NCBI RefSeq assembly: GCF_017696015.1
Contig: NZ_JAAORL010000001.1
Span: 186,001-250,000, forward strand
Source of the DNA: Prochlorococcus marinus CUG1415
GTDB taxonomy: Bacteria; Cyanobacteriota; Cyanobacteriia; PCC-6307; Cyanobiaceae
DNA length: 64,000 nt
Direction: 5' to 3'
Of this stretch, positions 48,223 to 57,713 are shown piece after piece. Both the position numbers and the translations under genes were made by a program. The notes beneath the pieces were generated by a model. It saw only the letters and a list, made by a program, of their open reading frames with translations, was not told the origin of the DNA and made no database searches. Each line of letters begins with the position of its first letter. Position 1 is the first letter of the stretch.

Positions 48223-49497
48223 TTATTTTTTTACTGAAATAATTTTAGTTATTAACTTATTTGCTAAATCAATTTTTGATGTTTTTTTTATATAGTGTTC
48301 CATATTTTTTGTATCGAATAGCCAACCTTCATTTTGTGCTGAAAAACCAAATCCCTGGCCTTCAAGATCAATTGGATTTGCGAATAGATAATCACAACCT
48401 TTTTTAATAATCTTTTCTTTAATTGTTATTCGTGCTTCATCAATAGATCCTGTGAAAGCACAAAAGCCCACAAAAACTTGGTTATCTTTTTTTGATTTAC
48501 TAATTGTTTGTAAAATATCTGGGACTAGCTCAAAATTTTTATTTAAATGATCATTAATTTTATTTTTGGGAATTTTCGCTGAAGTATCAGAATTGATCTT
48601 GAAATCTGATACTGCTGCATTCATAAAAAAATAATCACAATTTGAAATTTCATTCTTAAGTGCCTTAATTAAATCAAAACTAGTTTCAATTTCATATCTT
48701 TTTATTCCATCAATAAGATCTTTATCGATTTTCAGAGGCCCATGGACATATTTTACTTGTGCTCCTCTGAACCTTGCTACTTGAGCAAGGAGTAAGCCCA
48801 TTGCTCCAGAACTTTTGTTGGTAATATGTCTTGCCGCGTCAATGTTTTCTATGGTGCATCCTCCAGTTATTAAAATTTCTTTATTAAGTAAATCTTTGCG
48901 ATAAGTATTTTGACTGTCTGAAATAATAAATTCAATAGCTAACTGAATTAGATCATTAGGAGGTATCTTGCCTGTTCCAAAAGCATCACAGGCTAAGAGA
49001 CCTTCACTTGGTTGCAAAGATAAAACATTTTCGTAATTCTGTAAATTCTCATAATTTTTTTTGACAGCTTTATTTAGCCACATTTGTGTATTCATTGCTG
49101 GTGCAACAATAATTGGCTTCATATTTGCCATTAAAATGCTTGGAATTAATCCATCTGCATTTCCAGTTACCCATTTTGATAATGTTGTTGCTGTTAAAGG
49201 GGCAATGATTAAAATATCAGCCCAATTACATAGTTCTATATGAAGAGGTTTTGATTGAATATTAGACCATTGATCATTTTCTAAAATGCAAGGGTTTCTA
49301 CTTAATATTGAAAGAGAAAGGGGTTTTATTAATCTTTCTGCATTTTTAGATAAAACGCACCTTATTTCAAAATTTTCTTTTGCTAATTGGCTAACTAATA
49401 ATGGAATTCTTACAGCTGCAATACTCCCAGTTATTAATAAAAGAACCTTTATTTTAGAATCCGTATTTTTAGTTTTCATCGAAGGGTTCTTGATCAA
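48223..49497 (-). CDS. coaBC: Bifunctional phosphopantothenoylcysteine decarboxylase/synthetase
   Basis: A 424-residue fusion making phosphopantetheine for coenzyme A. The N-terminal FMN decarboxylase domain (CoaC) shows VLLLITGSIAAVRIPLLVS, IAPLTATTLSKWVTGNADGL and VAPAMNTQMW, with LLACDAFGTGKIP as the substrate clamp. The C-terminal CoaB domain shows ILITGGCTIENIDAARHITNKSSGAMG and NAAVSDFKI. The start at 49497 lies inside the upstream small gene, overlapping it by 29 bases. Confidence 0.95.
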   Translation of the reverse strand: MIKNPSMKTKNTDSKIKVLLLITGSIAAVRIPLLVSQLAKENFEIRCVLSKNAERLIKPLSLSILSRNPCILENDQWSNIQSKPLHIELCNWADILIIAPLTATTLSKWVTGNADGLIPSILMANMKPIIVAPAMNTQMWLNKAVKKNYENLQNYENVLSLQPSEGLLACDAFGTGKIPPNDLIQLAIEFIISDSQNTYRKDLLNKEILITGGCTIENIDAARHITNKSSGAMGLLLAQVARFRGAQVKYVHGPLKIDKDLIDGIKRYEIETSFDLIKALKNEISNCDYFFMNAAVSDFKINSDTSAKIPKNKINDHLNKNFELVPDILQTISKSKKDNQVFVGFCAFTGSIDEARITIKEKIIKKGCDYLFANPIDLEGQGFGFSAQNEGWLFDTKNMEHYIKKTSKIDLANKLITKIISVKK

Positions 49498-49690
49498 GGA
49501 GATGGATATAATTAGATGTTAATTCAGGTCTATTGATTGCAAGGGCCCTTAGTAAGTGCCAGTCGTTTAAACCGTCAAATGGTGTTTTATAGTTATCTTC
49601 TTCTAGCCTTATTGCAAGCTCAAGAGTCATTTGTTCATCAAAAGAATTGACTAGTTCCTCACTTATTTTATTTTCAGAAATAAATTCCAT
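49469..49690 (-). CDS. Small conserved cyanobacterial hypothetical protein (DUF2555-like)
   Basis: A 73-residue acidic protein with LAIRLEEDNYKTPFDGLNDW and HLLRALAINRPEL, a pattern I associate with a small cyanobacterial family of unknown function (DUF2555-like). There is no membrane segment. It overlaps the 5' end of coaBC by 29 bases, implying cotranscription. A short inverted repeat (TATTGA/TCAATA, 49691-49708) abuts its start codon. Family name is a recollection and not verified. Confidence 0.62.
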   Translation of the reverse strand: MEFISENKISEELVNSFDEQMTLELAIRLEEDNYKTPFDGLNDWHLLRALAINRPELTSNYIHLLDQEPFDEN

Positions 49691-49903
49691 TATTGAATTA
49701 AGTCAATATATTCTAATAATAAGGCCTCAAGTAATTATTTAAAATTGATGAAGTATTAAGTACATATTTTTAAGAATTTGAAAGTTTTTAAACGGCATTA
49801 TTTTTAGTTTTATTGAGCAATTTATCTTCATTCTCAATCATAAATATGCAAATACTCCTTATCAAAAATATTATTTTTAAAATGATATTTTCAAGGATAA
49901 ATT

Positions 49904-50104
49904 ATGGTTCAAACCAAGAGAGATCTGGTCATTAGTCACTTACGTTTTTTAAGGCAAGAACTAAGAGAAATGCATTTAGGAATAAAAGAAGATGGTCTCT
50001 TTCCTGAGCCAGGTGAAATAAGAGGAATAATAGCTCAGTTGGAGGCTTTACTTGAATTAGTTGATGGAAAGACTAGAATTCAATCAAATTCTGAAGCAGC
50101 TTAG
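49904..50104 (+). CDS. Small hypothetical protein (66 aa)
   Basis: A 66-residue, probably helical protein: LRFLRQELREMHLGIKEDG and IRGIIAQLEALLELVDGK suggest two amphipathic helices joined by a proline-containing turn. It is followed after 11 bases by the ycf20-like gene on the same strand and is probably cotranscribed. No function is recognised. The 213-base gap upstream contains A/T-rich promoter-like sequence only. Confidence 0.65.
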   Translation: MVQTKRDLVISHLRFLRQELREMHLGIKEDGLFPEPGEIRGIIAQLEALLELVDGKTRIQSNSEAA

Positions 50105-50115
50105 TTGCAATCAAA

Positions 50116-50457
50116 ATGGTTGTCAGACCTCAAAAGACCAATTTTCAATTAAAAATTGTAGAAAATATTCAAACACTAAGTATTTGGGCAAATAATCCAT
50201 GGAGAAGATATTCAATATCTTTAATTATTCTTTTAATTGGTTATTTTTTAGGAAGTTCTCTTGGTATGGTAAGTGCCGTTGTGGAACTTATGGATCCGGT
50301 AGCTGCTTTCTTATCAGTTTTTTTTATTGAAATTTTGATAGTTCTTAGAAGAAATTTTCGATTGAAAAGGAAAAAGAAATTTTTAGTACTTTTATTAGAC
50401 TCTTTAAGATTAGGATTATTTTATGGCTTCTTTACTGAAAGTCTTAAGTTACTGTAA
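50116..50457 (+). CDS. ycf20: Ycf20/DUF565-like membrane protein
   Basis: A 113-residue protein with WANNPWRRYSISLIILLIG at the start of the first membrane helix, FLGSSLGMV, and a second helix region DPVAAFLSVFFIEILIVLRR. This layout matches Ycf20 (DUF565), found in plastids and cyanobacteria; plant homologues affect non-photochemical quenching. The C-terminus is basic. It is convergent with pyrB, 2 bases apart. Confidence 0.78.
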   Translation: MVVRPQKTNFQLKIVENIQTLSIWANNPWRRYSISLIILLIGYFLGSSLGMVSAVVELMDPVAAFLSVFFIEILIVLRRNFRLKRKKKFLVLLLDSLRLGLFYGFFTESLKLL

Positions 50458-50459
50458 AT

Positions 50460-51476
50460 TTATTTGTTGTATTTCTGTAATAGATAAAGTAAAGCCATTC
50501 TTATTGGGATACCATTTGCAACTTGATTATTGATTAAGCAATTAGGATATTCATCAACTACTTTACTACTGATTTCAATATCTCTATTGATAGGTCCAGG
50601 ATGAAGAATTGGAATTGTTTTACTATTTAAAGATAATTTCTCTGTGGTTAAGCCATAATCCAAACTATATGAATCAATGCTGCTCAGTAAATTCTCCATC
50701 ATTCTTTCTTTCTGAAGTCTTAAAACAATAATTGCATCTGCAATTTTTATTGATTCTTCCAAGGATCTAGAAATTGTTATGGATCCTCTTGATTTAATGG
50801 GATCTTCTATTTGATTTGGCGCAGGGGTTTTTAAAAAATTGATAAATTCATCAGGTATTAATGTTTTCGGACCGCATAAGGTTATGTTTGCGCCGAATGC
50901 ACTCAACGCCCATATATTTGATCTTGCAACCCTTGAATGATTAACATCTCCAATTATTAAAATATTTTTGGAATTTAAAACCTCAGGATTCAGTGATTTT
51001 TTGGAAAAGAATTTTATTAAAGTATAGATGTCAAGTAATCCTTGGCTAGGATGACTATGTAATCCATCTCCGGCATTAAGAACCGAAGTCTTGGAATTTA
51101 TTGCATCAAGTTTTTTAGCGATCTCAAAGGTTATGTAACTTGATGAATGTCTAATAACTAATGTATCTGCACCCATAGCAGAATAAGTTATTGCTGTATC
51201 AATGATTGTTTCACCTTTAGTTAAAGAACTAGAAGCTGGCGCAAATGTTTGTACATCCGCAGATAGCCTTTTTGCTGCAAGTTCGAAGCTGTTTTTTGTT
51301 CTTGTACTTGCTTCAAAAAACAAAGACGTTACCAAAGTCCCTTGTAAGGCCGGTATCTTTTTCGTTCCTGCATTCTTTAGTGCATCAAATCTATTAGCCA
51401 ATTCAAATACTGATTTATAATCTTGAATAGAAAAATTAGCGAGTGTGTGTATATGTTTATGAGGCCAAATTTGCAT
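50460..51476 (-). CDS. pyrB: Aspartate carbamoyltransferase catalytic subunit
   Basis: A 338-residue enzyme joining carbamoyl phosphate and aspartate, the committed step of pyrimidine synthesis. Carbamoyl-phosphate binding is shown by [19 protein letters not shown], followed by [37 protein letters not shown], the [11 protein letters not shown] loop and [11 protein letters not shown] near the C-terminus. No pyrI-type regulatory subunit is adjacent. It lies 8 bases downstream of the alkyladenine glycosylase frame, so the two are likely one transcript. Confidence 0.97.
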   Translation of the reverse strand: MQIWPHKHIHTLANFSIQDYKSVFELANRFDALKNAGTKKIPALQGTLVTSLFFEASTRTKNSFELAAKRLSADVQTFAPASSSLTKGETIIDTAITYSAMGADTLVIRHSSSYITFEIAKKLDAINSKTSVLNAGDGLHSHPSQGLLDIYTLIKFFSKKSLNPEVLNSKNILIIGDVNHSRVARSNIWALSAFGANITLCGPKTLIPDEFINFLKTPAPNQIEDPIKSRGSITISRSLEESIKIADAIIVLRLQKERMMENLLSSIDSYSLDYGLTTEKLSLNSKTIPILHPGPINRDIEISSKVVDEYPNCLINNQVANGIPIRMALLYLLQKYNK

Positions 51477-51484
51477 TACGCTTA

Positions 51485-52081
51485 TTAAGATAATTGATTA
51501 TTTGATTTAGGTGTTCTGTCACCTTTTACTCTTTTACTTACACTCCTACTATTTTTGAGATACCAACGCCATTTTATATTTTTTGCCTTGGAAATGCCAA
51601 TTCTAGTAGTTTGAATAAGATCTTTTTGTTCTGGAATTGAGTCTCTTTGAGAAATCCTTAAAGAGTTGTTATTAATAACTTCAACTGAGTTAAATGATAT
51701 ATCTATACCGAATGCTTTAGTAACTAAACCAGGTCCAGAAGCTAATCTCTCATTTTCTTTGGTGATAAAAACTGCCCTGATTAAAACACCACTAGCAAAA
51801 TTTTCTTTATCAGTAACTATGTTTAAACAATGATGAATGCCATAAGATTTGTAAATATAAAATGTTCCAGGTTTGCCAAATAATGATTTATTTGATTCAG
51901 TTATTTTGCGGTAGCCATGACAGGCCTCTTCTTCCTCTGAATAAGCTTCAGTTTCAACAATAATCCCCTTAACTTGATCTTTTTTATTATTGTTTTTTAT
52001 AAGGTAACAGCCTATTAAATCAGGGGCTACAAGTTTAGAGTGCCGATAAAAAAAGTTTTTTGGAAATAAGTTTTCTTCTAT
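51485..52081 (-). CDS. mpg: DNA-3-methyladenine glycosylase (AAG/MPG family) with no standard start codon
   Basis: An uninterrupted minus-strand frame of 198 codons encodes a family II alkyladenine glycosylase, which removes alkylated purines to begin base excision repair. Marks are [20 protein letters not shown] at the N-terminus, the catalytic [15 protein letters not shown] with the active-site glutamate, [25 protein letters not shown] and [12 protein letters not shown]. The conserved region is complete, but upstream there is only ATA (52079-52081), then ACA and a TGA stop; no ATG, GTG or TTG. I set the start at ATA as the likely initiator or mutated ATG. pyrB follows after 8 bases. Confidence 0.82.
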   Translation of the reverse strand: MEENLFPKNFFYRHSKLVAPDLIGCYLIKNNNKKDQVKGIIVETEAYSEEEEACHGYRKITESNKSLFGKPGTFYIYKSYGIHHCLNIVTDKENFASGVLIRAVFITKENERLASGPGLVTKAFGIDISFNSVEVINNNSLRISQRDSIPEQKDLIQTTRIGISKAKNIKWRWYLKNSRSVSKRVKGDRTPKSNNQLS

Positions 52082-52256
52082 TGTTCAATATTTATCTAAT
52101 ATTATTTTTAGCTGAGAAAGATAATTAAGGCTATTAATTGAAATTGATTTTCAAAAGATGTGATTATTAGTTTTTATAATTATTTGAAATTCAAAGGATA
52201 TATCAATAAAGATGTTGTAGATAAACTATTATTTAATAAATAAGAATATTAAAAGC

Positions 52257-52550
52257 ATGGCAAAAATCACTAAAGAGGAGGTAAAAAAAGTTGCCCACTT
52301 AGCGAGATTGGAACTAAACGAGGATGAAATTAATAATCATGCAGAACAATTAGAAAAAATTTTGGAATATATTAAACAACTTGAAAAAATTGATACAGAT
52401 GATGTGCCTTGTACAACAAGAGCTATAGAGGTTATTAATGTATTTAGAAAAGACGAAAAGAAAAATTCTGATTGTACAGAAGAGCTTTTAGAATTGGGGC
52501 CATCTAGAGAAGATAAATACTTTAAAGTACCGAAAATTATTAATGAATGA
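52257..52550 (+). CDS. gatC: Aspartyl/glutamyl-tRNA amidotransferase subunit C
   Basis: A 97-residue subunit of GatCAB, which converts misacylated Glu-tRNA-Gln to Gln-tRNA-Gln. KITKEEVKKVAHLARLELNE and YIKQLEKIDTDDVPCTTRA are typical, with KVPKII at the C-terminus. GatA and GatB are elsewhere. It is convergent with crtR, separated by one base. The 175-base upstream gap holds its promoter and the 5' side of the glycosylase gene. Confidence 0.95.
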   Translation: MAKITKEEVKKVAHLARLELNEDEINNHAEQLEKILEYIKQLEKIDTDDVPCTTRAIEVINVFRKDEKKNSDCTEELLELGPSREDKYFKVPKIINE

Positions 52551-52551
52551 G

Positions 52552-53571
52552 TTAGTTGCTTCCAATAAAAGTTTTATTAACTATCTTTAATAAAACTTTT
52601 TTTATTTTATAGCCTGGATACATATTTATAATTTTTCTTATCTTTCCCCTCCTTTTGCTATGACTCCTTATACCTATTAATAAATCATAAATAAAGTTAA
52701 AAATGTCTTCTCTACTTTCAAAAATACCAACTCTTTGAGGGGAGCCTTTCATATCCAATAAAGGCTTAGTCTTTTCATATGCTACTTTGTATTCAAACCA
52801 AGGAATTGAAGGCCAAAGATGATGAATGAGATGGTAATTTTGGCCCATTATTAATAAATTCATAAATTTGCTTGGATAAACTCGAGAATTTAACCATTTG
52901 TTTCTTGATCGAAAAGGTCTATGTGGTAGATAATCAAAAAATATTCCTAAAGTAACTCCCACCATTAATGCTGGTCCGAACCATAGATTATAAATTAGAT
53001 TCATGAAGTCAAACTTTATACCTGCCAAGATTATGCTTATAAAGATTGATCTTTCAATTCCCCATTGAAGTAATTCATATTTTCGCCAAAGTTTTCTTTG
53101 AAAGAAAAATACTTCATGATAAAAAAATCTTGGAGCAATTAGCCAAATTGGACCAAAAGTACTGACAATATGATCTGGATCATTTTTTGGATGATTTACG
53201 TGAATATGATGTTGTAAATGTACTCTTGTAAAAACTGGAAAACTAAACCCTAAAAGAATTGCTGAGCCATGACCCATTGCTTGATTTATCCATGGAACTG
53301 GATGGGCAGCTTTATGACATGCATCATGAATGACAGTACCTTCAATATGCAAAGCCAAAAAAGCAGTGGCTACAAGTAAAGGTAGAGGCCAAACACCTCT
53401 ATACCATTGCCATATACTAAGAAAAGCAAGAAAATAACCGCCAAAAAAAAGACCTAACGTTGGATTCCAAAAACTTGGCGGATCTACGTAATTTTTTATC
53501 TCCTTTTGCCAATTAAAGGTTCTTGAAGAATTGGTGAATGTTGTTTTATTTTTATTGGTTAAGTTTGAAAT
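52552..53571 (-). CDS. crtR: Beta-carotene hydroxylase with no standard start codon
   Basis: A membrane di-iron hydroxylase making zeaxanthin, the main photoprotective carotenoid of Prochlorococcus. Histidine boxes are visible as HDACHKAAH, HLQHHIHVNHP and HLIHHLWPS. The standard-start version begins at TTG 53358 (268 residues) and lacks the conserved N-terminal region. The frame stays open upstream and encodes family sequence there: VDPPSFWNPTLGLFFGGYF and WQWYRGVWPLPLLV. No ATG, GTG or TTG exists between the upstream TAA (53578-53580) and 53358. I place the start at ATT (53569-53571), giving 339 residues. Confidence 0.85.
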   Translation of the reverse strand: MSNLTNKNKTTFTNSSRTFNWQKEIKNYVDPPSFWNPTLGLFFGGYFLAFLSIWQWYRGVWPLPLLVATAFLALHIEGTVIHDACHKAAHPVPWINQAMGHGSAILLGFSFPVFTRVHLQHHIHVNHPKNDPDHIVSTFGPIWLIAPRFFYHEVFFFQRKLWRKYELLQWGIERSIFISIILAGIKFDFMNLIYNLWFGPALMVGVTLGIFFDYLPHRPFRSRNKWLNSRVYPSKFMNLLIMGQNYHLIHHLWPSIPWFEYKVAYEKTKPLLDMKGSPQRVGIFESREDIFNFIYDLLIGIRSHSKRRGKIRKIINMYPGYKIKKVLLKIVNKTFIGSN

Positions 53572-53739
53572 TGTTTCTTATATTCTTTAAATAATATAAC
53601 TAATATTTATATATGATTACATACTAAGAAAAAAAAATTTTTTTAAAGAGATATTTAATTTAATTTTATATGTCAAATTAATCATCTTAAGTTAAAAATA
53701 TTTTTAAAATAAACCTCTTTCTATTATTATTTTATTTGA

Positions 53740-53821
53740 GCGGTCGTGGCGGAATTGGTAGACGCGCGAGTTTTAGGTACTCGTATCTTCGGGTGTGGGA
53801 GTTCAAGTCTCCCCGACCGCA
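53740..53821 (+). tRNA. trnL-UAG: tRNA-Leu (anticodon UAG)
   Basis: A complete class II tRNA. The acceptor stem GCGGTCG/CGACCGC is followed by discriminator A. The D-arm region is TGGCGGAATTGGTAGACGC, the anticodon stem CGAGT/ACTCG encloses loop TTTAGGT with anticodon TAG, and there is a long variable arm (ATCTTCGGGTGT). The T-arm loop reads GTTCAAGTC. CCA is not encoded. It decodes CUN-type leucine codons. Its own promoter probably lies in the A/T-rich 170 bases after crtR. Confidence 0.97.
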
Positions 53822-53870
53822 CTTAAGGGAATTCTGATAGTAAGTTTGTTTATCTACATCAACTTCTTAT

Positions 53871-53901
53871 AATTTAATTAATTAATTAATTAATTAATTA
53901 A
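53871..53901. repeat. TTAA/ATTA tandem microsatellite before a start codon
   Basis: About seven to eight tandem copies of a 4-base ATTA/TTAA unit run directly into the ATG at 53902. This displaces any Shine-Dalgarno sequence. Such short tandem repeats can change length by replication slippage. Confidence 0.9.
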
Positions 53902-54351
53902 ATGAATAATTTGATAGTTTATTTTGGATTTTTCTACATAGTTGTTGGGACTATATTTTTATTCGTACCTTTGATTTATCTTGAGTTAGGTAGACCAAAA
54001 GACTTAATAAAAGCTTTTTTGAATTTATTAATAGGTTTCATATTGATAATTAAAAATAAAACTATAGATGAATCAATTTTTTTAATTTTCCTCTTATTTA
54101 CGATACTAGTTGTTTTATATCTAGTAGAGCTTTTTTCAGTTAGATGGAATCAATTGACAGATAAAGAAAAAAATAAATTAACTACCTTTCTGGAATTCAA
54201 AAATAATCTTTCGAAAATATTAGATGCTATTAATCTTGGAGTTAGGAATTTTGCAAAACCTTTAAACTTATTTAATTTTGGTAGCAACAATCAAAATACA
54301 AGCCCAAAAAAGTGGGTAAGAAATGATAAAAATGATAATATAAAAGTCTGA
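53902..54351 (+). CDS. Ycf66-like membrane protein
   Basis: A 149-residue protein with three hydrophobic helices in the first about 85 residues (IVYFGFFYIVVGTIFLFVPL, FLNLLIGFILII and IFLIFLLFTILVVLYLVELF) and a polar, basic C-terminal tail. VLYLVELFSVRWNQL is reminiscent of the Ycf66 family of plastids and cyanobacteria, whose role is unknown. It begins directly after a tandem repeat and lies between tRNA-Leu and ileS. Confidence 0.6.
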   Translation: MNNLIVYFGFFYIVVGTIFLFVPLIYLELGRPKDLIKAFLNLLIGFILIIKNKTIDESIFLIFLLFTILVVLYLVELFSVRWNQLTDKEKNKLTTFLEFKNNLSKILDAINLGVRNFAKPLNLFNFGSNNQNTSPKKWVRNDKNDNIKV

Positions 54352-54474
54352 AACCAAATCAATTGGTTATTTGCAACATGCCAAAAAAACTACAGTTCAA
54401 TACTAATAAAGAATCTAGTAAATTAGATTTATTCAAACAATTCTATTGATCACCAATATCGCCTTTACCTTTGT

Positions 54475-57372
54475 ATGAAATCTCAAAATAGCAAAGAAAA
54501 AAAATCAGACTTTTCTTATAAAGAGACTTTAAATTTACTTAAAACTGACTTCTCAATGCGTGCTAACTCAGTTGTAAGAGAACCTGAGATTCAAGATTTT
54601 TGGGCTAATAATAATATTGATTTCGAATTAGGTTCAAACAACTCAGGAAAAACATTTACATTGCACGATGGCCCACCTTATGCAAATGGTGCGCTGCATA
54701 TGGGTCATGCTCTAAATAAAGTTTTAAAGGACATAATCAATAAATACAAAACCTTGAGAGGATTCAGAGTACATTATGTTCCTGGTTGGGACTGCCATGG
54801 ATTACCTATTGAATTAAAAGTACTTCAGAATTTAAAATCTGATGAAAGAAAGAATCTTGATACTCTAAATCTAAGAAAAAAAGCAACAGATTATGCATAC
54901 ATACAAATAAACAATCAAATGGAGGGTTTTAAAAGGTGGGGCATTTGGGGAGATTGGGATAACCCTTACTTAACTCTTAAGAAAAGTTATGAATCTGCTC
55001 AGATTGGAGTGTTTGGGAAAATGTTTTTAAATGGCTATATTTATCGAGGTCTTAAACCTGTTCATTGGAGTCCAAGTTCGAGGACTGCACTCGCAGAAGC
55101 AGAATTAGAATATCCTGATGAACATTATTCAAAGAGTATTTATGTTTCCTTAAAAATTACTAAAGTATCTGAACACATTCTATTAGAATTCTTTAAAGAA
55201 AACCGCAATATTGAAAAGGATGTTTTTCTAAATAATTCTTTCATAACTATTTGGACCACCACACCCTGGACCATACCCGCAAATGAAGCAGTTGCAGTAA
55301 ATCCAAAAATAAAATACGTTTTTGCTATTGATGAGCAGAAACGAATATACCTTTTTGCAAAAGAATTATCTGCTGAAATTAGTAACAAATTTAATAAAGA
55401 TCTAAAGACTCTTTTTGAGGTTGAAGGGGCTTCCTTGGAAGATCTTGAATATCAACATCCTACCAAAAATAAAAATTGCAGAATTGTGATTGGGGGTGAT
55501 TACATCACTACAGAATCAGGTACTGGAATTGTTCATACTGCACCAGGTCATGGGATAGATGATTTTAATGTGGGGCAGAAATATGATCTACCTACAACAT
55601 GTGTTGTTGACGAAAAAGGGAACTTAAATGAATATTCAGGCCAATTCAAAGGATCAAACGTCCTTAAAGATGCAAATGATTTAATTATTGAATATTTAAA
55701 GGGAAATAATTTACTCCTATTACAAGAAAATTATAAGCATAGATACCCTTATGATTGGAGAACCAAAAAACCAACTATTTTTAGAGCAACAGAACAATGG
55801 TTTGCATCTGTAAATGGCTTCAGATCATCGGCATTAAAGGCAATCGAAGATGTTGAATGGATGCCAGCAACTGGAAAGAAAAGAATTTATTCTATGGTGG
55901 TTGGTAGAGGGGATTGGTGTATTTCTAGACAAAGGTCTTGGGGGGTTCCAATTCCAGTTTTTTATAAAAAAAATGGTAATGAAATTCTCCTAAATAGCGA
56001 GATAATTAATCATATACAAGAACTTTTTAGTGAACATGGTGCAGATATTTGGTGGGATTGGGATGTTAAGAATCTATTGCCAGAAAATTATGCAAAAGAT
56101 TCTGATTTATGGAAAAAAGGAACAGATACAATGGATGTCTGGTTCGATTCAGGATCTAGCTGGGCAGCAGTGTGTGAACAAAGAAGTGAATTAAAATATC
56201 CAGCAGATCTTTATTTAGAGGGCTCAGATCAACATAGAGGTTGGTTCCAGTCTTCTTTGCTTACATCTGTTGCAGTTAATAATAAACCTCCATATAAGAA
56301 AGTTTTAACTCATGGTTTTGCACTAGATGAAAACGGAAGAAAAATGAGTAAATCTTTAGGTAACGTTGTTGATCCAAATATAATTATTAATGGAGGTAAT
56401 AATAAAAAAACTGACCCTGCTTATGGAGCTGATGTTTTAAGGCTCTGGGTAAGCTCAGTAGATTATTCAGTAGATGTTCCAATTGGTTCAAATATACTCA
56501 AGCAGCTATCAGACGTTTATAGAAAAGTTCGTAATACAGCAAGATATCTTTTAGGGAATATTCATGATTATGACCCTAATATTGATAGTTTTGAAATTGA
56601 TCAATTGCCGCTCTTAGATCAATGGATGTTAGGCAGACTAGTTGAGGTTACAGATCAAATATCAAATGCTTATGAAAATTATGAATTTTCAAAATTTTTT
56701 CAAATCTTACAAAGTTTTTGCGTTGTAGATCTATCAAATTTCTATTTAGATATTGCTAAGGATAGGTTATATGTAAGTTCTAAATCACAATTTAGGAGAA
56801 GATCATGTCAGTTTGTAATGTCTAAAGTTGTTGAAAATTTAGCTGTTCTTATTTCTCCAGTACTTTGTCATATGGCTGAAGATATTTGGCAAAATATTCC
56901 ATATTCAACTAAAGAAAAATCAGTATTTCAAAGAGGATGGCCAATTTTTTCACAGTCCTGGAAAAATGAAACTCTTAATGAACACATCACAAATTTGAGA
57001 AATTTGAGAGTTGAAATTAACAAAGCTATAGAAGGATGTAGAAACAAACAAATAATTGGAGCAGCGTTAGAAACTGAAGTTAATTATTTACCTGAAGATA
57101 AAGTTGTAAAAGATTCTCTGACTTGGCTACAAAGATTTGGTAATGAAGATGTCGATTTATTTAGAGATTGGCTTATAGTTTCAAATTTCCAAGTGGTATC
57201 CGAGTTGGTTGATCATTCTCTAATTATAGATAAAAATGAACTTGGAAAAATCCAAATCTTAAAGGCTGATGGTGAAAAATGTGATAGATGCTGGCATTAT
57301 CAAAAAGAAACTTTTAGTGGAATTCAAAATACAAAATTATGCAAAAGATGTTCAAATATTATTAATCTTTAA
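54475..57372 (+). CDS. ileS: Isoleucyl-tRNA synthetase
   Basis: A 965-residue class I synthetase. [19 protein letters not shown] holds the HIGH-type motif near residue 75. The large CP1 editing domain (about 200-400) includes [15 protein letters not shown] and [12 protein letters not shown]. The KMSKS loop appears as [10 protein letters not shown] near residue 622, then the anticodon-binding domain and a C-terminal zinc finger with two CxxC pairs (CDRCWH and CKRC). All catalytic and editing motifs are present. Start is ATG at 54475; the 123-base gap before it contains a weak AACCAA/TTGGTT hairpin after the Ycf66-like gene. Confidence 0.98.
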   Translation: MKSQNSKEKKSDFSYKETLNLLKTDFSMRANSVVREPEIQDFWANNNIDFELGSNNSGKTFTLHDGPPYANGALHMGHALNKVLKDIINKYKTLRGFRVHYVPGWDCHGLPIELKVLQNLKSDERKNLDTLNLRKKATDYAYIQINNQMEGFKRWGIWGDWDNPYLTLKKSYESAQIGVFGKMFLNGYIYRGLKPVHWSPSSRTALAEAELEYPDEHYSKSIYVSLKITKVSEHILLEFFKENRNIEKDVFLNNSFITIWTTTPWTIPANEAVAVNPKIKYVFAIDEQKRIYLFAKELSAEISNKFNKDLKTLFEVEGASLEDLEYQHPTKNKNCRIVIGGDYITTESGTGIVHTAPGHGIDDFNVGQKYDLPTTCVVDEKGNLNEYSGQFKGSNVLKDANDLIIEYLKGNNLLLLQENYKHRYPYDWRTKKPTIFRATEQWFASVNGFRSSALKAIEDVEWMPATGKKRIYSMVVGRGDWCISRQRSWGVPIPVFYKKNGNEILLNSEIINHIQELFSEHGADIWWDWDVKNLLPENYAKDSDLWKKGTDTMDVWFDSGSSWAAVCEQRSELKYPADLYLEGSDQHRGWFQSSLLTSVAVNNKPPYKKVLTHGFALDENGRKMSKSLGNVVDPNIIINGGNNKKTDPAYGADVLRLWVSSVDYSVDVPIGSNILKQLSDVYRKVRNTARYLLGNIHDYDPNIDSFEIDQLPLLDQWMLGRLVEVTDQISNAYENYEFSKFFQILQSFCVVDLSNFYLDIAKDRLYVSSKSQFRRRSCQFVMSKVVENLAVLISPVLCHMAEDIWQNIPYSTKEKSVFQRGWPIFSQSWKNETLNEHITNLRNLRVEINKAIEGCRNKQIIGAALETEVNYLPEDKVVKDSLTWLQRFGNEDVDLFRDWLIVSNFQVVSELVDHSLIIDKNELGKIQILKADGEKCDRCWHYQKETFSGIQNTKLCKRCSNIINL

Positions 57373-57377
57373 TTTTC

Positions 57378-57713
57378 TTAAATCCAATTTTTTTGATTCA
57401 AAAAGAAAACTGAGTTTTGATTTTCTCTTATAAAGTTTTCTTTGGTTTCCTTTAAGGGTGCTTTAAAAAGTTTAAAATTTGTAAGTATATATCTAAATTC
57501 AATAACTTTTTTTTCTAAATCTATTTCAATTGGATGAGTGGTAGAGCTACTGAAACCTTTGAAAATAATTATTTCTAACTGTTCTTTATGATTTTCTTTT
57601 AGAATGTAACCCTCTATTTTGAGTACCCTATTAGGTATCAAGGAACTTATTTTTTCTAAGTTATTTAATAAATCAATATCTGCCATTTTCGGAGAAGGAA
57701 GAATTTCTTCCAT
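57378..57713 (-). CDS. Conserved hypothetical protein (111 aa)
   Basis: A 111-residue soluble protein with PNRVLKIEGYILKENHKEQL and IIIFKGFSSSTTHPIEID. The FKGFSSS pattern recalls a small domain family of unknown function shared by cyanobacteria and plants, but I cannot name it with confidence. Its start overlaps the 3' end of the DUF3177-like gene by 41 bases in the same direction, so the pair should be coupled. It is convergent with ileS. Confidence 0.65.
   Translation of the reverse strand: MEEILPSPKMADIDLLNNLEKISSLIPNRVLKIEGYILKENHKEQLEIIIFKGFSSSTTHPIEIDLEKKVIEFRYILTNFKLFKAPLKETKENFIRENQNSVFFLNQKNWI

Noticed and set aside
54378-54449. 23-codon frame before ileS
   Set aside because: It starts at an ATG, but is very short, has no ribosome-binding site and shows no recognisable similarity.
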